Source: Alkalihalobacillus sp. YIM B00296
Lineage (GTDB): Bacteria; Bacillota; Bacilli; Bacillales; Fictibacillaceae
Reading direction: 5' to 3'
DNA: 64,000 nt
Assembly (NCBI RefSeq): GCF_020179385.1
Contig: NZ_JAIBLJ010000005.1
Location: 1 to 64,000 of the forward strand
A model generated the notes under the pieces. That model did not search any database. It worked only from the letters and a program-made list of their open reading frames with translations, and was not told where the DNA came from. Position numbers and translations under genes: made by a program. Below, piece after piece: positions 1-10,238 of the stretch; within the stretch, counting starts at the first letter, position 1, and each line of letters begins with the position of its first letter.

Positions 1-706
1 ACCTTAGAACCCACCGAATTTATTCGTGTGGAGGTTCAGGAACCGGAATGTATGGACACCGAAACCTTCCATCATCCGGAAGCTCCTCGGTATTGCCCGT
101 CCAGACATCACCCACATCACCATATGAGCAGACTCCTGGTTATTTGCTACGAAATCCCAGAAGGTGTCATAAGCTGACGCAGCTTGCGGTATTTCATTAT
201 GTGGTTCAGGTTTTAGCGCCTGTAATAGATCCGGAAATTTCATTGCATCCTGGATGAAGAAAACCGGAAAATTGTTTCCTATAAGATCGAAGTTCCCTTC
301 ATCTGTATAAAATTTCGTCGCAAAACCGCGTGCGTCCCGTACTGTTTCAGCAGAACCTTTTGATCCAGCCACGGTTGAAAAACGGACAAATACAGGCGTT
401 TTCTTAGATGGGTCTTGCAAGAAATCCGCATTGGTATATTTTTACATCGATTCATAGACCTGGAATTCACCGTGATCAGCAAATCCGCGAGCGTGTACGA
501 TCCGTTCCGAAATACGCTCATGATCGAAATGCGTCATTTTTTCCCGAAAATGAAAGTCCTCCATAAATGTCGGACCACGTTCACCGTTTTAATGAAAATT
601 CATCCTCAGACACTTTGACACCTTGGTTGGTCGTCAATTTCTTACCTGAATCATCCACACGGTCTTGTTCAAGCTGTTCTTGTTTCTTATTTTGTTTATC
701 GCTCAT
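1..706 (-). pseudogene. Catalase (heme, KatE type), 5' part, disrupted
   Basis: Heme catalase that would convert H2O2 to water and oxygen; the 3' part lies beyond the window start. Translation from ATG at 706 (AGGAGGAAGGCG just upstream) begins MSDKQNKKQEQ, as in Bacillus monofunctional catalases, and continues with conserved catalase blocks such as [20 protein letters not shown]. The reading frame is broken twice. Near 584-590 one base appears to be missing, because the expected FSLKxGERGP shifts frame. A TAA at 442-444 replaces a sense codon in [14 protein letters not shown]. With both repaired the sequence reads on to the window edge. Either a decayed gene or two base errors. The family identity is certain; whether the gene is dead is not. 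Confidence 0.85.
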
Positions 707-760
707 CACGCCTTCCTCCTTAGGACGTTTATTATGTAATAGGGATTACACATTAGGGAT

Positions 761-786
761 GTACCCTGCGGAGGAAACGACGAAAC
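761..786 (-). promoter_or_regulatory. Sigma-B-like promoter for the catalase
   Basis: Reading the minus strand, GTTTCG (781-786) is followed after 14 bases by GGGTAC (761-766). This resembles the sigma-B consensus GTTTAA-N12-15-GGGTAT (4/6 and 5/6 matches). It would start a transcript about 50 bases before the catalase ATG. Catalase KatE of Bacillus subtilis is a sigma-B regulon member, and an RsbR-like sigma-B pathway protein is the neighbour. Pattern match only. Confidence 0.4.
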
Positions 787-891
787 GGGTTTACTTTATA
801 TGAGTCGATACTACTATATGTGGGACCTAATTGGATATAGCAAAGTAAAAGAGTGGGGGGATGTGAATTGGGTTTGTGTATCGCTTGCTGA

Positions 892-1734
892 TTAATTAGA
901 TTGATCCTCCCCTGTAAAGACATCTGTGATTGCTTGTTGTAAGTTCGCTTTCACTTCAGCTTTATCCCTGAAGGTTAATCCTTCTTTCACCATCTTGCTT
1001 GCTATATCGGCACGCGTTCCTGTGATGATCGCTTCACATCCCATCAATGAAATGCCATCAATGACTTTCAACAAGTGATGAATGACTTCACCCTCCATGT
1101 CTGCTACTCCTGATAGGTCGATGATCAAGGTTTGAATTCTTCCCCTGCCCACCTGAGCCAAAACTTTATCTTCTATCGTTTCGGAACGATAGCTATCTAT
1201 CGTTCCGATTAATGGAAATATCGCGGTAGTTGAACTGATCGGTATGATTTGTACAGATAGATTTTCCACCAATTTCCGTTCTGCTTCAAGCAGCTTATCT
1301 TTATACATCGAGTAACTGATGAAAAATACATTTAGAAATTTGTCGATCTGTTCATTGATCGTTTTTTCCAATGCATAGAATTCTTCTTTACAATCAGATT
1401 TATTCTGAGTTTGATCATATCTGTAGAGGAAACTCCAGAGGGTTCTTCGGATTGCATGCACCCAATCCAGTTTGAAGGTCAATGTCATAGAATACCTCGC
1501 CCATACGATCCCTTCTTGCTCAGCAAATTTCTCAAGATCTTCTGTATTCTGCTCCACAACATATCCGATAAGCCTATGGGCGTTTTCAATGAGATTGATG
1601 TTCCCGATCATTTGGATTTCTTCGATTTTCTCTTTTACATTTACCGCTTCTGCCAGCAAATTTTCTTCGATTTCCGTTTGATGTTGATTGAAAAATTCCT
1701 TGATCTGCTGTCCTTCTTGCAATACTAAACTCAC
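892..1734 (-). CDS. RsbR-type stressosome protein with STAS domain
   Basis: A 280-residue protein of the RsbT co-antagonist (RsbR) family. The N-terminal half (about 1-150) has the all-helical, globin-like RsbR sensor pattern. The C-terminal STAS domain (about 160-275) carries IIDLSGVADMEGEV and ITGTRADIA, the two regions where RsbR proteins are phosphorylated by RsbT. Such proteins assemble into the cytoplasmic stressosome that releases RsbT and activates sigma-B. I chose GTG at 1734 because GGGAG lies 8 bases before it; the frame is open further upstream without a ribosome site. No rsbS/rsbT lies beside it, so it is a solo paralogue. The broken catalase downstream carries a sigma-B-like promoter. 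Which RsbR paralogue it is cannot be told. Confidence 0.85.
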   Translation of the reverse strand: MSLVLQEGQQIKEFFNQHQTEIEENLLAEAVNVKEKIEEIQMIGNINLIENAHRLIGYVVEQNTEDLEKFAEQEGIVWARYSMTLTFKLDWVHAIRRTLWSFLYRYDQTQNKSDCKEEFYALEKTINEQIDKFLNVFFISYSMYKDKLLEAERKLVENLSVQIIPISSTTAIFPLIGTIDSYRSETIEDKVLAQVGRGRIQTLIIDLSGVADMEGEVIHHLLKVIDGISLMGCEAIITGTRADIASKMVKEGLTFRDKAEVKANLQQAITDVFTGEDQSN

Positions 1735-1876
1735 TTCAATCACTCCCAAAAAGAGAAAATTTTCAAAAGAATATAGGCACATCCAATATATAGGCGCTTT
1801 CTTTATCTTAGCAAAGTCAGATAATTCCGTAAATAAAGAGGTATTGAAAATATAAGTTTCTTCTTTTTATACATGT

Positions 1877-1894
1877 TTTCTACCTTAGTAGAAA
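1877..1894. promoter_or_regulatory. 7-bp inverted repeat between divergent genes
   Basis: TTTCTAC-CTTA-GTAGAAA is a perfect short palindrome between the RsbR-like gene and the spore coat gene. It lies 38 bases before the coat gene start, so it could be an operator or a small 5' UTR hairpin. The regulator is unknown. Confidence 0.3.
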
Positions 1895-1931
1895 CACTAA
1901 TGACGTAAAAACTTACGCAGGAGGGAAAGGA

Positions 1932-2636
1932 ATGCAGAATCAAATGAATCCAAACAATTCTCAACAGCCGAATACAAAGCCGTTTGGCATCCAAAATGGG
2001 AACTTACAACAGCAAGCCCAGTCACAGCAGAACATGAATCCAGCACCAAATCGGGTTCCCCCAGGTATGGCACATGGTGGCCACGAAATATTCGACAGCC
2101 ATGAAGTATTATCTTCAATCAAAGGCATGCTCGATCAGTATCTCCTTTATGATCAATTCATCAAGGATCAAGAGCTGCGTACGATGCTTTATCGCCAACA
2201 CAGCTTCATCACCGACTTGTATAACACCATTGTAGAAACCTTCTCGACAGGACAAAAACCGACTCACTCAACACGTGTGTATAAGATGCAGCAAAACAAT
2301 GACACAGTTTATGGGCTGACACCAGGCCAACCGAAAAAGCCATTCACCTCTGCCAACCAGGTGAATGATGAAAGTGTGTCAGGGTATATGCTAGGTTTGG
2401 CTAAATCCACTGCTTCGTTATTGGCGATGGCAGCATTGGAGATGACCAATCCTGTGTTGAGAAGGGTCATTGCGGATAGTGTACCGAACTTCATCGAAAT
2501 GGCCTATGAAGTCTACCTGTATCAAAATAAGAATAATTATTATCAGGTGGCACAGCTTGCTCAACAGGATATGACGCAAATGCTGAAAAGCTATGCACCT
2601 GCTCAAAACATCCAGCCGAATCAATACAGACAATGA
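1932..2636 (+). CDS. Spore coat protein, CotF family
   Basis: A 234-residue protein. Residues 1-50 are rich in Asn, Gln and Pro and low in complexity. Residues about 55-215 form the helical, ferritin-like CotF domain, with a MLDQYLLYDQF segment and a later ALEMTNPVLRRVI helix typical of CotF/YhcQ-like coat proteins. These are structural proteins of the spore coat, made late in sporulation in the mother cell. CAGGAGGGAAAGG directly precedes ATG 1932. No clear sigma-E or sigma-K promoter was recognised. An R1 repeat starts right after the stop codon. Its presence is the best single sign that the host forms endospores. Confidence 0.88.
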   Translation: MQNQMNPNNSQQPNTKPFGIQNGNLQQQAQSQQNMNPAPNRVPPGMAHGGHEIFDSHEVLSSIKGMLDQYLLYDQFIKDQELRTMLYRQHSFITDLYNTIVETFSTGQKPTHSTRVYKMQQNNDTVYGLTPGQPKKPFTSANQVNDESVSGYMLGLAKSTASLLAMAALEMTNPVLRRVIADSVPNFIEMAYEVYLYQNKNNYYQVAQLAQQDMTQMLKSYAPAQNIQPNQYRQ

Positions 2637-2638
2637 TA

Positions 2639-2752
2639 TGAAAAGCGCAAACGCCCTGACCAGCCACGAAGGTCACTGGAAGTCCGACGAGGAGGCTGTC
2701 GCCTCCACAGAAGGACTGAAGTGATCCAAGTGGCTGGGCGTTGCAGCTAGAC
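2639..2752 (+). repeat. Dispersed repeat R1, full copy
   Basis: One of four copies of a roughly 115-bp repeat (others at 8062, 44314 and 61042). Its ends are complementary: AACGCCC and CCAGCCAC on the left pair with GTGGCTGGGCGTT on the right, so it can fold into a long hairpin. It starts 3 bases after the coat gene stop. The 11-mer GAAAAGCGCAA occurs at 2640 and again at 2758, which is either a target duplication or the start of a second truncated copy. Confidence 0.8.
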
Positions 2753-2791
2753 ATCAAGAAAAGCGCAACAATCTCTTTTTATACTTTCAAG

Positions 2792-2824
2792 TATAAAGCT
2801 GGCCATTATACGGCCAGCTTTATA
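2792..2824. terminator. Bidirectional terminator between cotF-like gene and glpD
   Basis: A perfect 13-bp stem (TATAAAGCTGGCC with GGCCAGCTTTATA) with a 7-base loop lies between two convergent genes. T-rich runs follow on both strands. Confidence 0.75.
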
Positions 2825-2857
2825 CATTTTATATGGATATGGTGGTGTCATGGTTCC

Positions 2858-2920
2858 TATTCTCAACTTTTTAGTGTTTATTCCTAACTTTAGGTGGTAT
2901 ATTCCCAACTTTGCTTAGTC
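2858..2920. repeat. 21-bp phased array E (3 units)
   Basis: Three consecutive units begin at 2858, 2879 and 2900 with TATTCTCAAC, TATTCCTAAC and TATTCCCAAC, exactly 21 bp apart. No coding content. This is one of six clear intergenic arrays with a 20-21 bp period in this window. Confidence 0.7.
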
Positions 2921-2951
2921 AATTTGCAAGCGGCACCTTCTTACTAAGCGG

Positions 2952-4628
2952 TTATATCGCCGTTTCCTCTTCTCTCAGATCCAGCGGGGTGATGGAATGG
3001 GTGAGGTGTTCTTGAAGCTCTGCCTCATACCTGTGCTTTTCTTCGTCTGTCCATTCAAGCTGGTCCGCCATCCATTCAATTACAGCTCTTTTCCATTTGT
3101 AGACCCATTCAATATCGAAGAAAAGCGCTCCAGTACGGCGGATGAAAAAATCGATCGGCTTACTTGCCATTTCTGCATCGATACTGTATTGGAGGATAGC
3201 CTGGAGGTACTTGGGCATCGATTCTTCCTCTTCAAGACTAGTATAGATATCATATATATGATCGATGTTCGAACCGTAACGTTGGACTAATCTTTCAGCC
3301 AGATTTTCATCAAGCCCGAGTCGAACACCTTGTTCAGTCTTCTCTTTTTTGAATGCAAGGAAATTCTTAGACCCACCGACGTTTCCTCCAGAAATCGGCA
3401 TATGCTTTGTTCTGCAACCCGGGTATGTTCCGAATCCCTTTTCGCTCAATTGCTCTGTCACCAAGTTGACGATACTTTCTGCCATTTTACGATATCCCGT
3501 CAACTTTCCTCCGGCGATTGTAATCAATCCCGATTCAGAAATGAAAATTTCATCTTTACGGGAAATCTCCGACGGATCTTTACCTTCCTCATGGACTAAG
3601 GGTCGCAGTCCGGCCCAACTGGACTCGATGTCCTCAGCGGTTATCTTCAAGTCCGGGAACATGAAATCAATCGCATTCAATACATATTCCCGATCCGCAT
3701 GTGTCATCCTTGGTGTCCTCATATCGGAATCATAAGTCGTATCCGTGGTGCCTACATAGGTTTTACCGTCCCTCGGGATCGCAAAGACCATCCTCCCATC
3801 TGGTGTATCAAAGTAAATCGCCTGCTGTAAAGGGAATCGTTTTTGGTCGAAGACGAGATGGATCCCTTTCGTCAAATGTAACGTTTTCCCTTGCTTCGAT
3901 TTGTCACGGTCTCTCAGTGTATCGACCCATGGACCCGCAGCATTGATGATCTTTTTCGCCCGAACCTTATACGTTCCATTCCTTAATTGATCCTTCAGGA
4001 CCACGCCCACTGCCCGGCCGTCTTCGTATATGAATTCTTCCACTTTCACATAATTGAGTGCATGAACGCCATGCTCAACACCTTTCTTGAGGACTTCAAT
4101 TGTCAGTCTGGCGTCATCGGTACGATATTCAACATAGTAGCCGCCGCCTTTCAAACCTTCTTTTTTTAAAGTCGGTTCTTTCTCAAGTGTCTCGGCAGCG
4201 CTGAGCATCTTCCGTCTTTCGCCTCGTTTTACACCTGCTAAAAAGTCATAGACCCACAAGCCGAGCGAGGTACTGAAACGGCCGAACGTCCCCCCTTTAT
4301 AGATTGGCAGAAGCATCCATTCCGGGGTCGTGACATGAGGTCCGTTTTCATACACGATTGCACGCTCTTTACCGACTTCTGCAACCATCTTGATTTCAAA
4401 CTGTTTTAAATAGCGAAGCCCACCATGAACCAGTTTCGTCGAACGGCTCGATGTTCCAGCTGCAAAATCCTGCATGTCGACAAGAGCGGTATTCATACCC
4501 CTGGCAGCTGCATCGAGCGCAACGCCAGCTCCGGTAATTCCGCCTCCGATTACGAACACATCATATTCTTCACTTTCCATGGTTTGTAGTTTCTCCATAC
4601 GGTCTCTGCTTGAAAAAGATGGTTTCAT
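2952..4628 (-). CDS. glpD: Glycerol-3-phosphate dehydrogenase (aerobic, FAD)
   Basis: FAD-dependent, membrane-associated enzyme that oxidises sn-glycerol 3-phosphate to dihydroxyacetone phosphate and passes electrons to menaquinone. The N terminus has the dinucleotide-binding motif [12 protein letters not shown]. Further on are the [13 protein letters not shown] and [14 protein letters not shown] blocks of GlpD, and the C-terminal DAO_C domain. From ATG 4628 it is 558 residues, close to B. subtilis GlpD. Tandem ATGs lie at 4631 and 4628; AGGAG is 5 and 8 bases upstream, and I prefer 4628. It is the last gene of the glpF-glpK-glpD series but has its own leader with an intrinsic terminator (4711-4777), as expected for control by GlpP. 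Confidence 0.96.
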   Translation of the reverse strand: MKPSFSSRDRMEKLQTMESEEYDVFVIGGGITGAGVALDAAARGMNTALVDMQDFAAGTSSRSTKLVHGGLRYLKQFEIKMVAEVGKERAIVYENGPHVTTPEWMLLPIYKGGTFGRFSTSLGLWVYDFLAGVKRGERRKMLSAAETLEKEPTLKKEGLKGGGYYVEYRTDDARLTIEVLKKGVEHGVHALNYVKVEEFIYEDGRAVGVVLKDQLRNGTYKVRAKKIINAAGPWVDTLRDRDKSKQGKTLHLTKGIHLVFDQKRFPLQQAIYFDTPDGRMVFAIPRDGKTYVGTTDTTYDSDMRTPRMTHADREYVLNAIDFMFPDLKITAEDIESSWAGLRPLVHEEGKDPSEISRKDEIFISESGLITIAGGKLTGYRKMAESIVNLVTEQLSEKGFGTYPGCRTKHMPISGGNVGGSKNFLAFKKEKTEQGVRLGLDENLAERLVQRYGSNIDHIYDIYTSLEEEESMPKYLQAILQYSIDAEMASKPIDFFIRRTGALFFDIEWVYKWKRAVIEWMADQLEWTDEEKHRYEAELQEHLTHSITPLDLREEETAI

Positions 4629-4710
4629 CATTTGCACTCCTTTTTTTATATAACCCTTACTATGTTTTTCGAATTTCATCATCTACAATACGTTTATCGA
4701 TTTCTGATTT

Positions 4711-4791
4711 TAAAAAACAAAAAGAGACCACAACTTCCCTATAAAATCATATGACCTTATGGGGTGTTGTGGTCTCTCCGTTTCTCCGACC
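4711..4791 (-). promoter_or_regulatory. GlpP antiterminator leader of glpD
   Basis: On the minus strand AGAGACCACAAC (4766-4777) pairs perfectly with GTTGTGGTCTCT (4723-4734) and is followed by a T-rich run: an intrinsic terminator in the glpD leader. Just before and within its left arm lies CGGAGAAACGGAGAGACCAC, which closely resembles the matching place in the glpF leader (CGGAGACGAGGAGATCCAC). In B. subtilis GlpP with glycerol 3-phosphate binds this leader and allows readthrough. The shared block is my candidate for the GlpP recognition element. Confidence 0.75.
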
Positions 4792-4826
4792 AGCAATATT
4801 AACTTACTTTTATCGTAGCATACTTT

Positions 4827-7176
<2,350 letters not shown>

Positions 7177-7279
7177 GATCCTTCCTCCTATTGATAGATT
7201 GAAAACCTTTACAAAAAATAAGTAGTTGTAGGGATCATCTGCGCAGAATGATCTTCATATGTTTCGCCATGCCTGATGA

Positions 7280-7353
7280 AAATAGAAAAGTCCACACATA
7301 TCTACTCATTTATAAAAATGAGTTGACAGGTGTGGATCTCCTCGTCTCCGTCA
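7280..7353 (-). promoter_or_regulatory. GlpP antiterminator leader of glpFK
   Basis: A long, mostly paired hairpin has arms at 7316-7336 and 7291-7311 (TCCACAC..ACTCATTT with AAATGAGT..GTGTGGA on the minus strand), followed by CTTTTCTATTTT. This is an intrinsic terminator about 110 bases before glpF. Directly upstream is CGGAGACGAGGAGA, nearly the same as before the glpD terminator. This fits GlpP-mediated antitermination as known for the B. subtilis glp genes. Confidence 0.7.
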
Positions 7354-7375
7354 CATGGCTATTAACTTGTACACT

Positions 7376-7404
7376 ACGTTACACGATGAGGAAAGCGCTG
7401 TCAA
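7376..7404 (-). promoter_or_regulatory. glpFK promoter region with overlapping cre site
   Basis: On the minus strand a perfect TTGACA (-35, 7399-7404) is followed by a weak -10 near 7376-7382. The plus-strand 14-mer at 7390-7403, GGAAAGCGCTGTCA, matches the CcpA cre consensus TGWAANCGNTNWCA at every position but the first and overlaps the -35. This predicts carbon catabolite repression of glpFK. The cre match is strong; the -10 is not. Confidence 0.55.
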
Positions 7405-7416
7405 TATCTGTTTTCA

Positions 7417-7977
7417 TTACGTGCCTATTACAAAATGTTTCCAGAGACTCGCCTTTGATGTGGTGGCAGCTGTCGCACCGGCTGATAGGGCGTTTTCGAC
7501 ATCTTCGATCGTACGGACCAGTCCGCCGGCAAAAATAGGGATCCCTGTTTTTTCATGTACTTCCGTTATGATTTCCGGCATGATGCCTGGCAGGACCTCA
7601 ATATAATCAGGCTGCGTTTTTTCAAGTAACGCATAGCTTTTCTTCAAGGCGCTTGAATCGAGTAGAAACAGCCTTTGTATGGCAAGAACCCCTTTTTTCT
7701 TAGCGGTCATGATCACGCTTGCCCGGGTCGAAATGACTCCGTCGACTTTTATATCTTGGGCTAGGAATGCTGCTGCATGCTCGTCATTTTTCAATCCCTG
7801 GATCAGGTCGACATGGACCAGGAGCTTCTTGCCATGACGTTTTGCGGTTTGTGTAATGCTCCGGAGTTGGCTGATATGGCTGTCGAGCAGAACAAGATAT
7901 TCATAATTGCTGTCCAGTAACTTCTCAAAATCTTTCATATTCCGGATTGCGGGTAATATTTTCTGTTCTATCCCCAA
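7417..7977 (-). CDS. glpP: Glycerol operon antiterminator GlpP
   Basis: RNA-binding antiterminator that, with glycerol 3-phosphate, lets RNA polymerase pass the leader terminators of glpFK and glpD. The sequence has the GlpP pattern: ILPAIRNMKDFEKLL near the start, LLVHVDLIQGL, VDGVISTRASVI, and the C-terminal IPIFAGGLVRT phosphate-binding turn of its TIM-barrel-like fold. I place the start at TTG 7977 because AAAGGAAG lies 8 bases upstream; ATG 7998 is in frame but has no ribosome site. 186 residues, usual for GlpP. It lies directly upstream of glpF and its two likely target leaders are both in this window. Confidence 0.93.
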   Translation of the reverse strand: MGIEQKILPAIRNMKDFEKLLDSNYEYLVLLDSHISQLRSITQTAKRHGKKLLVHVDLIQGLKNDEHAAAFLAQDIKVDGVISTRASVIMTAKKKGVLAIQRLFLLDSSALKKSYALLEKTQPDYIEVLPGIMPEIITEVHEKTGIPIFAGGLVRTIEDVENALSAGATAATTSKASLWKHFVIGT

Positions 7978-8061
7978 ATGGACCACTTCCTTTACCATCG
8001 ACTTCGTGAAGTCATTTAAGTGATAGAATCATTCTATCCCTATACATCATCATTATCAATT

Positions 8062-8110
8062 AAAAAAGCGGAAGCGACCCGGTCAGCCACGAAGGTCATT
8101 GGAAGTCCGA
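8062..8110 (+). repeat. R1 repeat, 5' fragment, in a 490-bp intergenic region
   Basis: About 48 bp matches the left part of R1 (GTCAGCCACGAAGGTCATTG and flanks) and then stops. Unlike the other copies it is upstream of a gene (glpP), not behind a stop codon. The rest of the stretch 7978-8467 holds no gene. Two similar 24-bp segments, GTTGTTCTATTAACACTCTA (8202) and GTTGCTCTATAAACACTCTA (8254), lie 52 bp apart. Confidence 0.6.
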
Positions 8111-8417
8111 TCCTTTCAGGGGGCAATCCGAAATCCTCCTTATTCATTTTTCCCGTAGAGTGCGTGAGTTTTTGCTTAAAAATTTTTGAAAAACGGGTGG
8201 GGTTGTTCTATTAACACTCTAAACGGACAGTCGAGGCTGAAATAACGGATCGAGTTGCTCTATAAACACTCTATATGGGCTTTAGCTAAGCATTCGTTCC
8301 TCGATAAAACAAATGCTTTTCCTTCGAGGGAAGTGTTGCTTCCGAAAGTGGCCAGCTTGTGCGCTTATACTAAAGGAAGTCATTATGCTTTCATCAAGTG
8401 TGAATAATCATTAGCGC

Positions 8418-8450
8418 AAAAAAAGACTGCCATTACATGTATGACAGCCT
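8418..8450 (-). terminator. Intrinsic terminator of the LVIVD-protein gene
   Basis: On the minus strand GGCTGTCAT (8441-8449) pairs with ATGGCAGTC (8425-8433) through two G-T pairs, followed by seven T residues. It lies about 18 bases after the stop codon. Confidence 0.75.
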
Positions 8451-8467
8451 TAGTGTATTTTACGTCC

Positions 8468-9940
8468 CTAGTGTTTATGGGACATTTTTTCCTGCAATGC
8501 ATCTGATAATTCTGTAGCTGGAACCTGGATCATTTCTGTACTGATCGGAGCTTCAATTGGTGACGTTTGTTCAGGAACCTCATCTGGAAGAGTGACTTTC
8601 AGGATATCAAGTCCTCTTGTCGGATCGTATGCATAAACAAGGTTCGACTGCTCCCCGGTCATGACTCCACTCTTATCGCGGGCAGGCACCCAATCCGCTC
8701 CCCAAACTTCTTGTATTCCGGTGAACCAGTAGCCGACCTGTTTGATATCAGTCGGGTTCCTTACATCCAGGATCCTGACACCTTGCTGGTAAAAACCGAT
8801 TGAAACGAATCCTTTATCATGATATGACGAGTAATGTGCCGAACAGATGAATCCAGCCTGTGTATCGATATCTGTATCCAGGATTTTCGAATTCCAGGAA
8901 TCCAAAGGCTCGATCGTTCCTGTTCCCGGTTCGATGGCAGACTTATCCTGCCCTGGCGTTTTTTTGAGATGCTGGACATGCCACGTCTGGAATGATCCTT
9001 CATCTTCACACGTTCCCGGATGGAGATAGTCCTCTTCCGTCACCATCAACATTTCTCCAGGACGGGTTTGGTCTCCGGTCCTTTCTGTACTTTCATCCGT
9101 TTCCATATCCCCTTTGCCGCGATTTTTGAATTGGTCTCCATCCGGTCGGAGTGTATTATGGTGGATGAATGAATTCCACTCTGTCCCGTTCAATCCTTGT
9201 TCATCAGTTGAATTAAGCACGACTGGGTTCAACGGGTCTGATATGTTATATGCCACCGTCCCTTGCAATCCTGTAAGCCATGCTATTCCCGTTGAATCAA
9301 TATCCCAATCGTGTCCGGTCGTACCGACTGAACTAGCGTGTACTTTCTCTTCAAATGGTTTTGTGAGGTCTTTTAAGTTGATGATGGAAAATGCGGGTTT
9401 CCCATCATCATCCACACTTCCTGACGTATAGGCATACTCACATGCTTCCGATAAGCAAGTCACCGTATGGGTCCGGGTCGTTGTCTTGATCCGTGATGCG
9501 ATATAGGGGTTTTCAGGGTCTGAAACATTTACTACTGCAATTTCTTTCCCAGTCGAAATGCTTTTATCCTCAAAAGTCGGGGTGACGCCGACAGGATCGT
9601 ATCCAATCAGCATGAATTTGCTCCCGTCAGGACGTTCCCCAAAAGCACCATCTTCATTTTCAAAATGAGCCTGAGCCGTTTTCCCAGTTAGCTTCGGATT
9701 TGCAGGATCCGAAATATCATAAACCGAAATCCCTGACAGTGTATTAGCATACATATAAGGTTCATCTTTCGAAAAAGAAGCTGAAATGATCGCCGCTTCA
9801 GGAATATTAGCGACCAATTGGACATTGTCACTCGATAATACCGGTACATCCGTTTCCCCTAACAATTGCATATCAGCGGCAGCGGCACTTTGCCCGTACA
9901 TTAACAATATCATGACCAACACGATTGCTATCCTTTTCAT
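8468..9940 (-). CDS. Secreted LVIVD-repeat (beta-propeller-like) protein
   Basis: A 490-residue precursor with a signal peptide (MKRIAIVLVMILLMYGQSAA, then A-A-A). The mature part contains repeated units of the type YDISDPANPKLTGK, VNVSDPENPYIASR, YNISDPLNPVVL and LDVRNPTDIKQVGYW, which is the LVIVD repeat that builds beta-propeller-like folds. Such proteins are exported; their function is mostly unknown. Start ATG 9940 is supported by GGGAGGATGACAAA just upstream; the open frame extends upstream without a signal peptide start. Two Cys pairs (CLSEAC; CEDEG..FICSAH) may form disulphides. It is divergent from a large secreted metalloprotease. Confidence 0.8.
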   Translation of the reverse strand: MKRIAIVLVMILLMYGQSAAAADMQLLGETDVPVLSSDNVQLVANIPEAAIISASFSKDEPYMYANTLSGISVYDISDPANPKLTGKTAQAHFENEDGAFGERPDGSKFMLIGYDPVGVTPTFEDKSISTGKEIAVVNVSDPENPYIASRIKTTTRTHTVTCLSEACEYAYTSGSVDDDGKPAFSIINLKDLTKPFEEKVHASSVGTTGHDWDIDSTGIAWLTGLQGTVAYNISDPLNPVVLNSTDEQGLNGTEWNSFIHHNTLRPDGDQFKNRGKGDMETDESTERTGDQTRPGEMLMVTEEDYLHPGTCEDEGSFQTWHVQHLKKTPGQDKSAIEPGTGTIEPLDSWNSKILDTDIDTQAGFICSAHYSSYHDKGFVSIGFYQQGVRILDVRNPTDIKQVGYWFTGIQEVWGADWVPARDKSGVMTGEQSNLVYAYDPTRGLDILKVTLPDEVPEQTSPIEAPISTEMIQVPATELSDALQEKMSHKH

Positions 9941-10238
9941 TTTGTCATCCTCCCTGTTTTCTGTCCTTCTCTCCATTCCATGAAAAGACCAGTCATTCCT
10001 ACAGACTAAAGTATAAAATCGGAGTACTACCAGTAGTCTATTTTGTTGTCGTATTTGGTTGTAGGCCAGATGCAAACATGCGGTTATTCAGGAACCATAT
10101 ATCTTTAGTTGTATACAGGGATAGTCCTTCCAAATAAACTGGATAGGCTGTTGTCAGTATTTGCAGTGATATGTAGAGGAAACTGCAATTTCCTGAAGAA
10201 AAATGCAATAAAATACAATTTCCAGGGGAGGTTTCATT
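9941..10238. other. Divergent intergenic region before the M36 protease
   Basis: No gene. Close to the protease start, TTGCAGTGATATG (10161), CTGCAATTTCC (10183) and ATGCAATAAAAT (10203) recur at steps of 22 and 20 bp, a possible seventh member of the 20-21 bp phased arrays. No confident promoter could be assigned. Confidence 0.35.

Noticed and set aside
2491-2757. Open frame on the minus strand across repeat R1
   Set aside because: The same kind of frame appears at every R1 copy because the repeat is GC-rich and palindromic; it overlaps the coat gene and has no ribosome site.
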